Part shown: piece after piece, positions 1 to 6,296 of the stretch
Numbering within the stretch: the stretch's first letter is position 1
Layout of the letters: each line of letters begins with the position of its first letter
Source: Opitutaceae bacterium
GTDB lineage: Bacteria; Verrucomicrobiota; Verrucomicrobiia; Opitutales; Opitutaceae
NCBI GenBank assembly: GCA_023269455.1
Contig: JAHFTG010000103.1
Location: 1-7,651, forward strand
Length of the DNA stretch: 7,651 nt
Reading direction: 5' to 3'
Position numbers and translations under genes: made by a program
The notes under the pieces: generated by a model
Databases searched by the model: none
What the model saw: the letters and a program-made list of their open reading frames with translations, nothing else
Told to the model about the DNA's origin: nothing

Positions 1-692
1 ACGGGGTTGTTCTTGGTGCGGCGGCAGAGGATCTGCACGACGCGGAGGATTTCTTTTTTGCGACCGACGACAGGGTCGAGTTCGCCTTTGCGGGCGAGTT
101 CGGTGAGGTCGCGGCCAAACGCTTTCAGAGCGGGCGTTTTCACGTCCTTCTTGTTGCCTTCGTCGCCGCCGGAAGCGCCACCGCTGCGCTGGGGCGTGCC
201 GGAGGAAGCTTCTTCGCTGCCGCCACCGCCGCCTTCGCCGCCGGAGAACTGCGGATCGAGTTCGCGGAGGATTTCGTTGCGGGTGCGTTCGATGTCGATG
301 TCGAGGGACTTGAGGACGCGGGCGGCCACGCCTTCGCCTTCGCGGAGGAGACCGAGGAGGATGTGCTCGGTGCCGACGTAGGAGTGGTTGAGCGCCTTGG
401 CTTCCTTGCCGGCGAGGGCGAGGACTTTTTTGACGCGGGGCGTGTAGGGGATGCTGCCTTGGGTCTTGGTTTCCTGACCGGTGCCGACTTGTTTTTCGAC
501 GGCGTTGCGGACGGTTTCGAGGTCGAGGCCCATCTTCTGGAGAACGCTCACGGCGACGCCTTGCCCGAGCTTGATCAGCCCGAGGAGAATGTGCTCGGTG
601 CCGACGTAGTTATGATGAAAACGGTCGGCTTCCTTGCGGGCCAGGGCGAGCACTTGCTGCGCGCGTGGCGTGAAGTTGTTCATTGGTTCCAT
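1..692 (-). CDS. clpC: ClpC, AAA+ unfoldase of the Clp protease, 5' part only
   Basis: Only the first 230 residues are in the window; the gene runs off the left edge just before the expected first Walker A loop. ClpC unfolds proteins with ATP and feeds them into ClpP in the cytoplasm. Visible: two Clp_N repeats (about residues 7-70 and 83-145), each with YVGTEHILLGL; a Gly/Ser/Glu-rich linker (about 150-183); and the start of the D1 AAA+ module (LDPVVGRKKEI near 205-215, then RRTKNNP at the edge). The glutamates that read phosphoarginine in B. subtilis ClpC (E32, E106) correspond to E33 and E109, so the protein should recognise McsB-marked substrates. I chose the ATG at 692; an in-frame ATG at 683 (protein starting MNNF) is equally possible. 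Neither has a Shine-Dalgarno motif. The gene lies 24 nt after the mcsB stop, in the same operon. ClpB/ClpA are less likely given the context and the Clp_N sequence. Confidence 0.96.
   Translation of the reverse strand, partial: MEPMNNFTPRAQQVLALARKEADRFHHNYVGTEHILLGLIKLGQGVAVSVLQKMGLDLETVRNAVEKQVGTGQETKTQGSIPYTPRVKKVLALAGKEAKALNHSYVGTEHILLGLLREGEGVAARVLKSLDIDIERTRNEILRELDPQFSGGEGGGGGSEEASSGTPQRSGGASGGDEGNKKDVKTPALKAFGRDLTELARKGELDPVVGRKKEILRVVQILCRRTKNNP
352..609. repeat. Internal direct repeat within clpC (Clp_N repeats)
   Basis: Positions 352-381 and 580-609 are 30-nt direct repeats with a single mismatch, both lying in the clpC coding region. They encode the YVGTEHILLG segment of the two Clp_N repeats. 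Protein-level duplication is a family feature; near-identity at DNA level is the only unusual aspect. Confidence 0.85.
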
Positions 693-716
693 AGGTGTCG
701 TGCGTGGGTTGTCGGG

Positions 717-1802
717 TTAGTTCTGTCCGTTGATCGTGAAAGTGGGCTTGGCAAAGGTAGCAAATTCCGTGCGTAGCTTGTCGGCACGGAGCACATCGCG
801 CTGAACTGATTCCAAATCATGCTGCACGGCGTTCTGGATGTGCCCGGGCTGGGCCTCGATGAAGAGACGGTCGATGATCGTGCGGCAATCCTCGGGGAAA
901 ACATTCAGGTCGATCCCGAGGCGGAGCAGCGAAAGGAGGTTCATGGCCTCGGTGGAGGTGAGGAGGTGGCTGTTTTGGAGGATGCCGTAGGCGCGGCCGA
1001 TCTTGTCGTGAAGCTTCGGGGCGTCGGTTTCGATGAGCTTGGCGCGGGCGTTGAGTTCGTGCTCGATGATGGATTCGAGCACGCTGCCGAGGCGCTTGAT
1101 GATTTCTTCTTCGGATTCGCCGAGCGTGGTCTGGTTGGAAATCTGAAAAATGCTGCCGCTCGCGTCGGAACCTTCGCCGAAGAGGCCGCGCACGACCATG
1201 CCGAGTTGGTTCACGGCGCGGACGACTTTTTCCATCTGGCCGGAGATGACCAGCGCAGGCAGGTGCATCATGGCGGAGGCGCGCATGCCGGTGCCGAGAT
1301 TGGTCGGGCACGCGGTGAGGTAGCCGAGCTTCGACGAGTAGGCGTAGTCGAGGCGCTCCTCGAGTTCGGAGTCGAGGGCGTTGATCACGCTCCAGGCTTT
1401 TTTCAACTGGAAGCCGGCGCGGAGCACCTGGATGCGCAGGTGGTCTTCCTCGTTGATCATCACGGAAACGGTCTGGTCCTTGTTGATGACCACGCCGGCG
1501 CCGTCCTTCGAGCCGCTGAGCTCGCGGGAGATAAGGTGACGCTCGACTAGAATCTGTTTCTGAAGATCGGTGAGTTCGGAGACGGCGGCCTTCACGCTGC
1601 GCTTCATGGGCGCGGTGCCGGCGAGCGCCTCGCGGCAAACTTCCAGCACTTCGGCGCGCTGGGCCTCTTGCGACCAGCCCGGAAAGGAGCGGCCGGCGAG
1701 ATTCCGCGCGAGGCGGATGCGCGTCATGAGCACGATCGGACATTTGCTGCTCGCGGTGTCCGTGAGCTCTGAAGGCGTGGACAGGAGCGAGGCGATCGTC
1801 AT
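717..1802 (-). CDS. mcsB: McsB, protein-arginine kinase (ATP:guanido phosphotransferase fold)
   Basis: Encodes 361 residues, close to the usual McsB length. McsB transfers phosphate from ATP to arginine side chains of cytoplasmic proteins, marking them for ClpCP. Visible: RIRLARN at 28-34; NEEDH at 117-121; CPTNLGTG at 165-172; the GEGS loop with E210; and a C-terminal RDVLR at 335-339. Against B. subtilis McsB these sit at a constant offset of -2 (E121, C167, E212, R337-D338), so both the catalytic site and the allosteric phosphoarginine pocket look intact. The short length and partnership with McsA exclude a metabolic arginine or creatine kinase. The ATG at 1802 is chosen because the domain begins immediately after it and it lies 4 nt beyond the mcsA stop; the open frame continuing to 2123 overlaps mcsA and is non-homologous. 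No Shine-Dalgarno motif is seen; translational coupling to mcsA is likely. Confidence 0.96.
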   Translation of the reverse strand: MTIASLLSTPSELTDTASSKCPIVLMTRIRLARNLAGRSFPGWSQEAQRAEVLEVCREALAGTAPMKRSVKAAVSELTDLQKQILVERHLISRELSGSKDGAGVVINKDQTVSVMINEEDHLRIQVLRAGFQLKKAWSVINALDSELEERLDYAYSSKLGYLTACPTNLGTGMRASAMMHLPALVISGQMEKVVRAVNQLGMVVRGLFGEGSDASGSIFQISNQTTLGESEEEIIKRLGSVLESIIEHELNARAKLIETDAPKLHDKIGRAYGILQNSHLLTSTEAMNLLSLLRLGIDLNVFPEDCRTIIDRLFIEAQPGHIQNAVQHDLESVQRDVLRADKLRTEFATFAKPTFTINGQN

Positions 1803-1806
1803 GGGC

Positions 1807-2319
1807 TTAACGCGCGGACTTCGGCTGCTGTTCAAAGGCTTGTTTGAGCTGTTGGATTTCATCGCGGAAACGGGCGGCGTCTTCGAAACGCTCGGTTTTG
1901 ACCGCGTCGTCGAGGCTCGATTCGAGTTCGCCGAGACGGTCGTGAAGGGTTTTGCGCTCAAGGGATTTTTGCGGCACCTTGCCGGTGTGCGCGGTGCCCT
2001 TGTGCATGTTGTCGAGCATGGGCTCGACGAGGCTGGAAAAGGTCTCGTAGCAGTGCGGGCAGCCGAAGCGCCCGTGCTTTTTGAAATCGTTCTGGGTGAA
2101 ACCACACTGCTCGCAGCGCACACCCGCAGAGGTGTTGTCGGGATTCAGGGACGCCTTGAGCAACAGGTCGGCCAGCGAGAAGCCGCTGGGATCGGTCACG
2201 CCCTTGGCCTGCGCGCAGGATTCGCACAGGTCCACCTTATGCACCTTGTTATTCACGATTTGCGTGAGGTGCACGGTGGCCTGATTGCTGCAAAGATCAC
2301 ATTTAAGCGGGCTGGCCAT
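1807..2319 (-). CDS. mcsA: McsA, zinc-binding activator of McsB with C-terminal UVR domain
   Basis: Encodes 170 residues. Four CxxC pairs (C7/C10, C32/C35, C69/C72, C87/C90) form two treble-clef-like zinc sites, as in McsA. A UVR (UvrB/UvrC-type) helical hairpin follows at about 132-159, with the typical LDDAVKTERFEDAARFRDEI signature. In B. subtilis McsA binds and stimulates McsB and can contact ClpC; the same role is inferred from its position directly before mcsB. It is the first gene of the presumed mcsA-mcsB-clpC operon. The upstream neighbour is ilvE rather than ctsR, so control by CtsR is not indicated. The ATG at 2319 is preceded by a pyrimidine-rich stretch without a Shine-Dalgarno motif. 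Generic annotation might call it 'UvrB/UvrC motif-containing protein'; the zinc pairs and the neighbouring kinase make McsA the better name. Confidence 0.93.
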   Translation of the reverse strand: MASPLKCDLCSNQATVHLTQIVNNKVHKVDLCESCAQAKGVTDPSGFSLADLLLKASLNPDNTSAGVRCEQCGFTQNDFKKHGRFGCPHCYETFSSLVEPMLDNMHKGTAHTGKVPQKSLERKTLHDRLGELESSLDDAVKTERFEDAARFRDEIQQLKQAFEQQPKSAR

Positions 2320-2400
2320 GGAGATAGGTTAGCACGTCAGGCGGTGAAGTTCGACCCGGTTGACGAGATTTTTTGAGAGGGGCGAAACATTGCGTTCTTC

Positions 2401-2418
2401 TTGCACCGATCATGCCAA
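2401..2418 (-). promoter_or_regulatory. Possible sigma-54 (-24/-12) promoter for the mcsA operon
   Basis: Read on the minus strand the motif is TTGGCATGATCGGTGCAA. It has the invariant GG (2416-2415) and GC (2404-2403) dinucleotides exactly 10 nt apart and matches 12 of the 14 specified bases of YTGGCACG-N4-TTGCW. The predicted start would fall near 2392, leaving a leader of about 70 nt before the mcsA ATG. No sigma-54 activator gene is in view, and a chance match cannot be excluded. Confidence 0.35.
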
Positions 2419-2441
2419 ACGGGAGACGGGTGGCAAGGCAA

Positions 2442-2555
2442 GGTCTCACCCATGTAACGTGGAGAAACCGCGCGCGGACGCATGCGCCTTCCCGGCGCTT
2501 GGCGCGGGGAATATGCGCGACATTGGCACATCGCCGGGATCGCACCGGTGAGACC
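2442..2555. repeat. 9-bp inverted repeat enclosing a structured segment
   Basis: GGTCTCACC at 2442-2450 and its exact reverse complement GGTGAGACC at 2547-2555 are separated by 96 nt that contain the hairpin at 2484-2518. In RNA from either strand they could form a closing stem. The inner part of the left arm (2443-2447) can alternatively pair with GAGAC at 2423-2427. The element might be a terminator region, leader RNA or small RNA; I recognise no known RNA family. Confidence 0.4.
2484..2518. other. GC-rich imperfect hairpin in the ilvE-mcsA gap
   Basis: The core at 2489-2511 folds as five pairs (TTCCC with GGGAA), one G-G mismatch, four pairs (GCGC with GCGC) and a three-base TTG loop. Outer GCGC blocks at 2484-2487 and 2515-2518 can add four pairs. 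No T-run follows on either strand, so it is not a classical intrinsic terminator. It could slow polymerase or protect the ilvE mRNA 3' end. Confidence 0.5.
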
Positions 2556-2599
2556 GGATGATGGGAACGAGGACCAAGGGCGTTTGCGTCCGCAGCGCC

Positions 2600-3466
2600 T
2601 CAAATGCGCGTGCCCTCGACCAACACGCGACGGCGAAACGCCTCCAACACACGCTGCGTGACCGGGCCGGGGTTGGCGGTGCCGATCTCGCGGCCGTCGA
2701 GCTTGACGACCGGGATGACCTCGGCCGCCGTGCCGGTGAGGAAACACTCATCGGCATTCCAGACATCGTAGCGCGTCATATCCGCCTCGCGCAATGGGAT
2801 GCCCAGCTCCTGCGCGATATCCAAGATCGAGGAACGCGTGATGCCCTTCAGCGCACCTTGCGAGGCAGCCGGAGTGATGATCGCGCCCTTGTGGACGATG
2901 AAGATATTGTCGCCCGTGCATTCGGCGACGTAGCCCTGGTCGTTGAGCATGATCGCTTCAAGGGCACCCGCCTGACGCGCCTCGATCTTGGCGAGGATGT
3001 TGTTGAGGTAGTTGAGCGACTTTACCGCCGGGGGCAGCGCGGCCGAGTTGATGCGGCGTGTCGCCACGGTCACGATGGACAGGCCCGTGGTGTAATGTTC
3101 GGCGGGATACAGCGCGATCTTGCTAGCAATGATGAAGATCGATGGCTTGGGGCACAGCCACGGGGAAAGCCCGAGGTCGCCCACCCCGCGCGTCACGACC
3201 AAGCGGATATAGCCGTCAGTGAGGCCGTTGCGCCGACAGGTTTCGCAGGTAGCCTCGGCGATTTCCTGGCGGGACCAAGGCAACTTAAGCATCAGCGCTT
3301 TGGCGGAGTATTCGAGTCGCTCCAGATGTTCATCGAGACGAAAGACATTCCCCTGATAGAGGCGGATGCCCTCAAACACCCCATCCCCATAGAGCAAGCC
3401 GTGGTCGAAAACGGATACCTTGGCATCCGCTTCGTTCACGTAGTTTCCATCGAGGTAAATGATCAT
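2600..3466 (-). CDS. ilvE: Branched-chain amino acid aminotransferase (PLP fold class IV)
   Basis: Encodes 288 residues, normal for compact class IV aminotransferases. It would reversibly transfer amino groups between glutamate and the 2-oxo acids of leucine, isoleucine and valine, in the cytoplasm. Visible: N-terminal FDHGLLYGDGVFEGIR at 20-35; the likely PLP-binding Lys149 in VKSLNYLNN; Glu182 in the AECTGDNIF segment, the usual partner of the pyridine nitrogen; GITRSSI at 208-214; and a C-terminal GTAAEVIPV segment. D-amino-acid aminotransferase and aminodeoxychorismate lyase share this fold; the overall pattern fits IlvE best, but substrate is inferred. The ATG at 3466 is chosen because homology starts there; extending the frame to 3715 would run antisense into the pilin-like gene. 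No Shine-Dalgarno motif is present. No other branched-chain biosynthesis genes are adjacent. Confidence 0.88.
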   Translation of the reverse strand: MIIYLDGNYVNEADAKVSVFDHGLLYGDGVFEGIRLYQGNVFRLDEHLERLEYSAKALMLKLPWSRQEIAEATCETCRRNGLTDGYIRLVVTRGVGDLGLSPWLCPKPSIFIIASKIALYPAEHYTTGLSIVTVATRRINSAALPPAVKSLNYLNNILAKIEARQAGALEAIMLNDQGYVAECTGDNIFIVHKGAIITPAASQGALKGITRSSILDIAQELGIPLREADMTRYDVWNADECFLTGTAAEVIPVVKLDGREIGTANPGPVTQRVLEAFRRRVLVEGTRI

Positions 3467-3578
3467 TCGCGCAACGGTAGGAAATCCCGCGTGATTTTGT
3501 CCAGCTCCGGCCAGACTTTCTTCTTGTGTCCTCGAACCGAGAGAACAAATTTTTGTCCTTACCCAATCCCCTTCCCCT
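3467..3578. promoter_or_regulatory. Divergent start region between ilvE and the pilin-like gene
   Basis: 112 bp must contain the promoters for both directions unless longer transcripts are used. For ilvE, TGGACA (3503-3498) and TACCGT (3479-3474) on the minus strand, 18 nt apart, are a weak -35/-10 candidate that would start transcription almost at the ATG. For the plus strand I find no convincing promoter. A small CTCG-AAC-CGAG hairpin lies near 3531-3541. Confidence 0.35.
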
Positions 3579-4334
3579 ATGCATAACCCTACCCTCCGTT
3601 CCCGCGCCGGTTTCACCCTGATCGAACTGCTGACAGTGATCGCGATCATCGGTATCTTGGCGTCCATTCTATTTCCCGCCATCGGCGCGGCTAAAAAAGC
3701 CGCCCAAAAATCCAATGATTTGTCGAATATTCGTTCGATCGGTCAGGCCGCGCTGATGTATGCCAACGACAACAATGATCGTCTTCCGGACCCCATCGCA
3801 AACGAAGCAGCTCCAACAACCCGCAAAATCACCGGAACTGATCGCTACCATATCTGGTTTGGTCTCTTAGCCCAAGCTGGCAATTTATCCGACCCCGCCT
3901 TGCTTGTTTCGAAGCTCGACACGCAATACCCAGCGACCATGCCGACAGCCATTCTAAACCCGGACAATAAACTGGCTTTAGATGGAGCCTACACAACGCT
4001 CATCCCAGCCTATGAAGTTGTTGGCGGCGTAAAAGGCGCTGATGCATCTACAACACCCATTGCATACACGCGTGGTCTGAAAACAGATGGTAATTGGGAC
4101 ACAACCCCCGGCGTTGGCGTCTATGGTAATGATGGCGGAGGTTTGATCGTTTTTATCGGAGGCAATGTGGCCAAATATAAAGCGATCGGCGCTCCCGACT
4201 ACCTGATTAATACACTAGGGAAAACCACGGTAAACATTCTGCAGGCCGTTCCGACTGGCGGAAATTACAAACTATACGGAAGCGGTGGAAGCATCGGATC
4301 CACCAGCGGATCCAACCCCATAGCCGCGCAGTAG
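3579..4334 (+). CDS. Type IV pilin-like / type II secretion pseudopilin-like protein
   Basis: Encodes 251 residues. A class III (prepilin) signal starts the protein: a short basic leader ending RSRAG, then FTLIELLTVIAIIGILASIL. Prepilin peptidase should cut after G11 and methylate the new N-terminal Phe; Glu at mature position 5 is present. Residues 12-34 form the hydrophobic assembly helix, followed by a polar continuation (about 35-70). The rest is a secreted globular region with no cysteines and a Gly/Ser-rich tail (about 231-247). A segment with TPIAYTRGL and, later, GGGLIVFIGGNV occupies the place where many PVC-group relatives carry an H-X9-DG motif; neither the His nor the Asp is present. 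No secretion or pilus assembly genes are adjacent, so it is an orphan and its role is unknown. The gene is visibly more AT-rich than its neighbours. The ATG follows a pyrimidine tract without a Shine-Dalgarno motif. Confidence 0.88.
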   Translation: MHNPTLRSRAGFTLIELLTVIAIIGILASILFPAIGAAKKAAQKSNDLSNIRSIGQAALMYANDNNDRLPDPIANEAAPTTRKITGTDRYHIWFGLLAQAGNLSDPALLVSKLDTQYPATMPTAILNPDNKLALDGAYTTLIPAYEVVGGVKGADASTTPIAYTRGLKTDGNWDTTPGVGVYGNDGGGLIVFIGGNVAKYKAIGAPDYLINTLGKTTVNILQAVPTGGNYKLYGSGGSIGSTSGSNPIAAQ

Positions 4335-4355
4335 CCATAAAATAAATTAAACTCA

Positions 4356-4389
4356 AAAAAGCCCGGCCGTTCAATCGACTGGGCTTTTT
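4356..4389 (+). terminator. Rho-independent terminator after the pilin-like gene
   Basis: AAAAAGCCC (4356-4364) pairs perfectly with GGGCTTTTT (4381-4389). The stem continues with a G-T and a G-C pair, one mismatch and two more pairs, ending in a six-base loop (4370-4375). A T-rich run follows to about 4401. The A-run on the other side makes it potentially bidirectional. It starts 21 nt after the pilin stop and isolates that gene from the pyrophosphatase. Confidence 0.93.
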
Positions 4390-4464
4390 CTTTTCTATTT
4401 TCCATGGATCAATCGACAAAGAAAACCTTTCCGTCAGAGAGGTTGTGCCTTTTGTTTGCCTAAC

Positions 4465-6180
4465 ATGACCACTCAGGCCGCGACCACCTATATTGTAGGC
4501 CACAAGAACCCCGACGCCGACGCCATCTGCTCGGCCATCGCCTACGCCGCGTTCAAGGAAGCCCGGGGCTTCACCGGATTCGTCGCGGCGCGCTGCGGCA
4601 ACTCGAACGCCCGCATCGACACCATTCTCACGCGTTTCCGTCAGCCGCTCCCTCTCTACCTGAGCGATGTCACGCCGCGCGTCCGCGATGTCATGGTCAC
4701 CGACGTCGTGTCGGTTCAACAAAACGCCACCTGCGCCGAGGCCCTCGAACTCATCGACCGCCATGACGTTCGCGTGCTGCCAGTCGTGACCGATGAAAAT
4801 CGCGTGATCGGCAGCGTATCGATCTTTCAGCTCGGCGGCTTTTTTGTGCCCCGCATGGATGAGCCGCGCGAGATGAGGAAAGTCTTCAGCAGCCTCGCGC
4901 ACATTTCCCGCGCCCTCAAAGCCCGCGTCGTCCACTCCGACCAAGCCGACCGCCTGGAGGAGCTTTTTGTGCGCGTCGGCGCGATGGACGTCCGCTCCTT
5001 CGGCACCATCTCCAGCGGCGAAGGCGTTCCCTTCGAAAAAACCATCATCATCGTGGGCGACCGGCGCGACATTCAGCTGCGCTCCATCGAGCTCGGCGTG
5101 CGTGCGCTCGTCGTGACCGGCAACCTCCCCATCGACGACGACGTGACCGCGCTCGCCCGCACCAAAGGCGTTTCGCTAATGGTCAGCCCCTACGACTCGG
5201 CCACGACTGCCTGGGTCATCCGCAGCGCATCCATCCTGGATCACCTCGTGGATCGGAAATTTTCCTCCATCGGCGCCGAAATCCGCCTCTCGGATGTCCG
5301 CAAGAAACTCGCGACCTCCTCGACCGCCGCGTTCATGGTCATCGACGACAACGGCATCCTCCAAGGCATTCTCTCCAAGACCGATGTGCTCAAGCCGGTG
5401 AAAACCCGCCTCGTGCTCGTCGATCATAACGAGATGACCCAGGCCGTCTCAGGCGCCGAACAAGTGACCATCACCGAGATCATCGACCACCACCGTATCG
5501 GCTCGCTCAGCACCCAGCAACCGATCCTCTTCATCAATGAGCCCGTCGGTTCCACCTGCACCATCGTCGCCGATCTCTTCCGCCGCGAAGGCCTCGTGCC
5601 CACTCCCGCGATCGCCGGCATCATGATGAGCGGAATCATCGCCGACACCCTTCACCTCAACAGTCCGACCTCCACCGAGAAGGACACCTGCATCCTCGCG
5701 TGGCTCGCCAAGATCGCCCAGATCAACTCGCGCGAACTCGCCGACACTATTTTCAGCTCCGGCTCCGTCATTCTGGCGAATCCTCCCGGCAAGGTCATCC
5801 GCACCGATTTTAAAATCTACGACGAAGACGGCGTGCGTTTCGCCGTCTCCCAAGTCGAAGAACTCGGCTTTGGCAATTTCTGGCAGCACGCCCGCGACCT
5901 CGCCAAAGCTCTCAAAGAGCTCTGCGTCGAAGACAATCTCCTCTTCGCCTGCCTGCTCGTGACCGACATCAACACCCAGAACTCGCTCCTCCTCGTCAAA
6001 GGCGACCCCGAGTTCATCTCGCGGATCAACTACCCCTACGTCGAGAAAGACGAGATCTTCGACATGCCGGGCGTAGTAAGCCGCAAAAAGCAGCTCATCC
6101 CCTACATCGGCAGCGTGCTCAAAGAAATGCAGACCGACGGCGTGATCGCCCCGTCCGCCTCGGCCGGAGCCAATATCTAA
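4465..6180 (+). CDS. ppaC: Manganese-dependent inorganic pyrophosphatase, family II, with CBS and DRTGG regulatory domains
   Basis: Encodes 571 residues. It hydrolyses pyrophosphate to phosphate in the cytoplasm, pulling biosynthetic reactions forward. Order: DHH metal-binding start (GHKNPDADAICS, with H13, D17, D19); first CBS domain (about 73-125); DRTGG-type domain (about 150-265); second CBS domain (about 273-312); return to DHH (DHN at 320-322, IDHHRIG from 340, D394 in IADTL); then DHHA2 with the substrate-binding SRKKQ at 539-543. All expected metal ligands and the SRKKQ signature are present. Plain family II enzymes are about 310 residues; the CBS-DRTGG insertion explains the extra length. 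In characterised CBS-PPases, AMP and ADP inhibit, ATP activates, and Ap4A-like dinucleotides bind where DRTGG is present; the same is inferred here. The ATG at 4465 is preferred over a TTG at 4456 because it directly precedes the conserved start. No Shine-Dalgarno motif; transcription probably begins after the terminator at 4389. Confidence 0.95.
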   Translation: MTTQAATTYIVGHKNPDADAICSAIAYAAFKEARGFTGFVAARCGNSNARIDTILTRFRQPLPLYLSDVTPRVRDVMVTDVVSVQQNATCAEALELIDRHDVRVLPVVTDENRVIGSVSIFQLGGFFVPRMDEPREMRKVFSSLAHISRALKARVVHSDQADRLEELFVRVGAMDVRSFGTISSGEGVPFEKTIIIVGDRRDIQLRSIELGVRALVVTGNLPIDDDVTALARTKGVSLMVSPYDSATTAWVIRSASILDHLVDRKFSSIGAEIRLSDVRKKLATSSTAAFMVIDDNGILQGILSKTDVLKPVKTRLVLVDHNEMTQAVSGAEQVTITEIIDHHRIGSLSTQQPILFINEPVGSTCTIVADLFRREGLVPTPAIAGIMMSGIIADTLHLNSPTSTEKDTCILAWLAKIAQINSRELADTIFSSGSVILANPPGKVIRTDFKIYDEDGVRFAVSQVEELGFGNFWQHARDLAKALKELCVEDNLLFACLLVTDINTQNSLLLVKGDPEFISRINYPYVEKDEIFDMPGVVSRKKQLIPYIGSVLKEMQTDGVIAPSASAGANI

Positions 6181-6199
6181 CGCTCCCGAGAATCCCAAC

Positions 6200-6216
6200 G
6201 CGGACAGTCCGTCCGC
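6200..6216. repeat. Short palindrome between ppaC and glnS
   Basis: GCGGAC and GTCCGC form a perfect six-pair stem with a five-base AGTCC loop, 20 nt after the ppaC stop. No T-run follows, so it is at best a weak or factor-assisted terminator. The GTCCGC core recurs in the palindrome inside glnS. Confidence 0.5.
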
Positions 6217-6296
6217 ATTCGCCCGATTCGCGGTTGGATTCACCGTTTGAATTGTAGCGTTGCCGCGCGTCCGCCCGCTCCGCAGTTTTCGCTTTT

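Larger units (their letters stand above)
2320..2599. other. 280-bp gene-free gap between ilvE and mcsA
   Basis: No convincing gene. Several open frames of 60-136 codons cross it on both strands, but none has a recognisable domain and they conflict with each other. It contains a 9-bp inverted repeat around a GC-rich hairpin, a sigma-54-like motif and a CIRCE-like half site, described separately. It must hold the end of the ilvE transcript and probably the mcsA operon promoter. Confidence 0.7.

Noticed and set aside
819..1550. 243-codon plus-strand open frame opposite mcsB
   Set aside because: Antisense shadow of a well-supported gene in GC-rich DNA; no recognisable domain.
1803..2123. Longer upstream start for mcsB
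   Set aside because: The extra frame overlaps mcsA and does not resemble McsB; homology begins at the ATG at 1802.
2534..2557. tRNA T-arm-like sequence (CCGG, seven-base loop, CCGG on the minus strand)
   Set aside because: The stem is short, the loop lacks the TTC signature, and no matching acceptor, D or anticodon arms are found.
2360..2561. Overlapping 62-80 codon small open frames on both strands in the ilvE-mcsA gap
   Set aside because: Mutually overlapping, no ribosome site, no recognisable motif, and they cross the hairpins.
2558..3586. 342-codon plus-strand open frame opposite ilvE
   Set aside because: Antisense to ilvE, overlaps the pilin start, and its translation has no family signature.
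3467..3715. Longer upstream start for ilvE
   Set aside because: Would extend antisense into the pilin-like gene and adds no family sequence; MIIYLDG at 3466 is the normal N-terminus.
4284..4318. GGTGGA/TCCACC inverted repeat and two GGATCC sites near the pilin 3' end
   Set aside because: Explained by Gly/Ser-rich coding sequence; the real terminator is downstream.
4366..4405. Repeat of TCAATCGAC at the terminator loop and about 30 nt downstream
   Set aside because: Short nine-base match without further extension; probably chance.
5449..6243. 264-codon minus-strand open frame opposite ppaC
   Set aside because: Acidic low-information translation typical of an antisense shadow; the sense strand encodes an intact pyrophosphatase.
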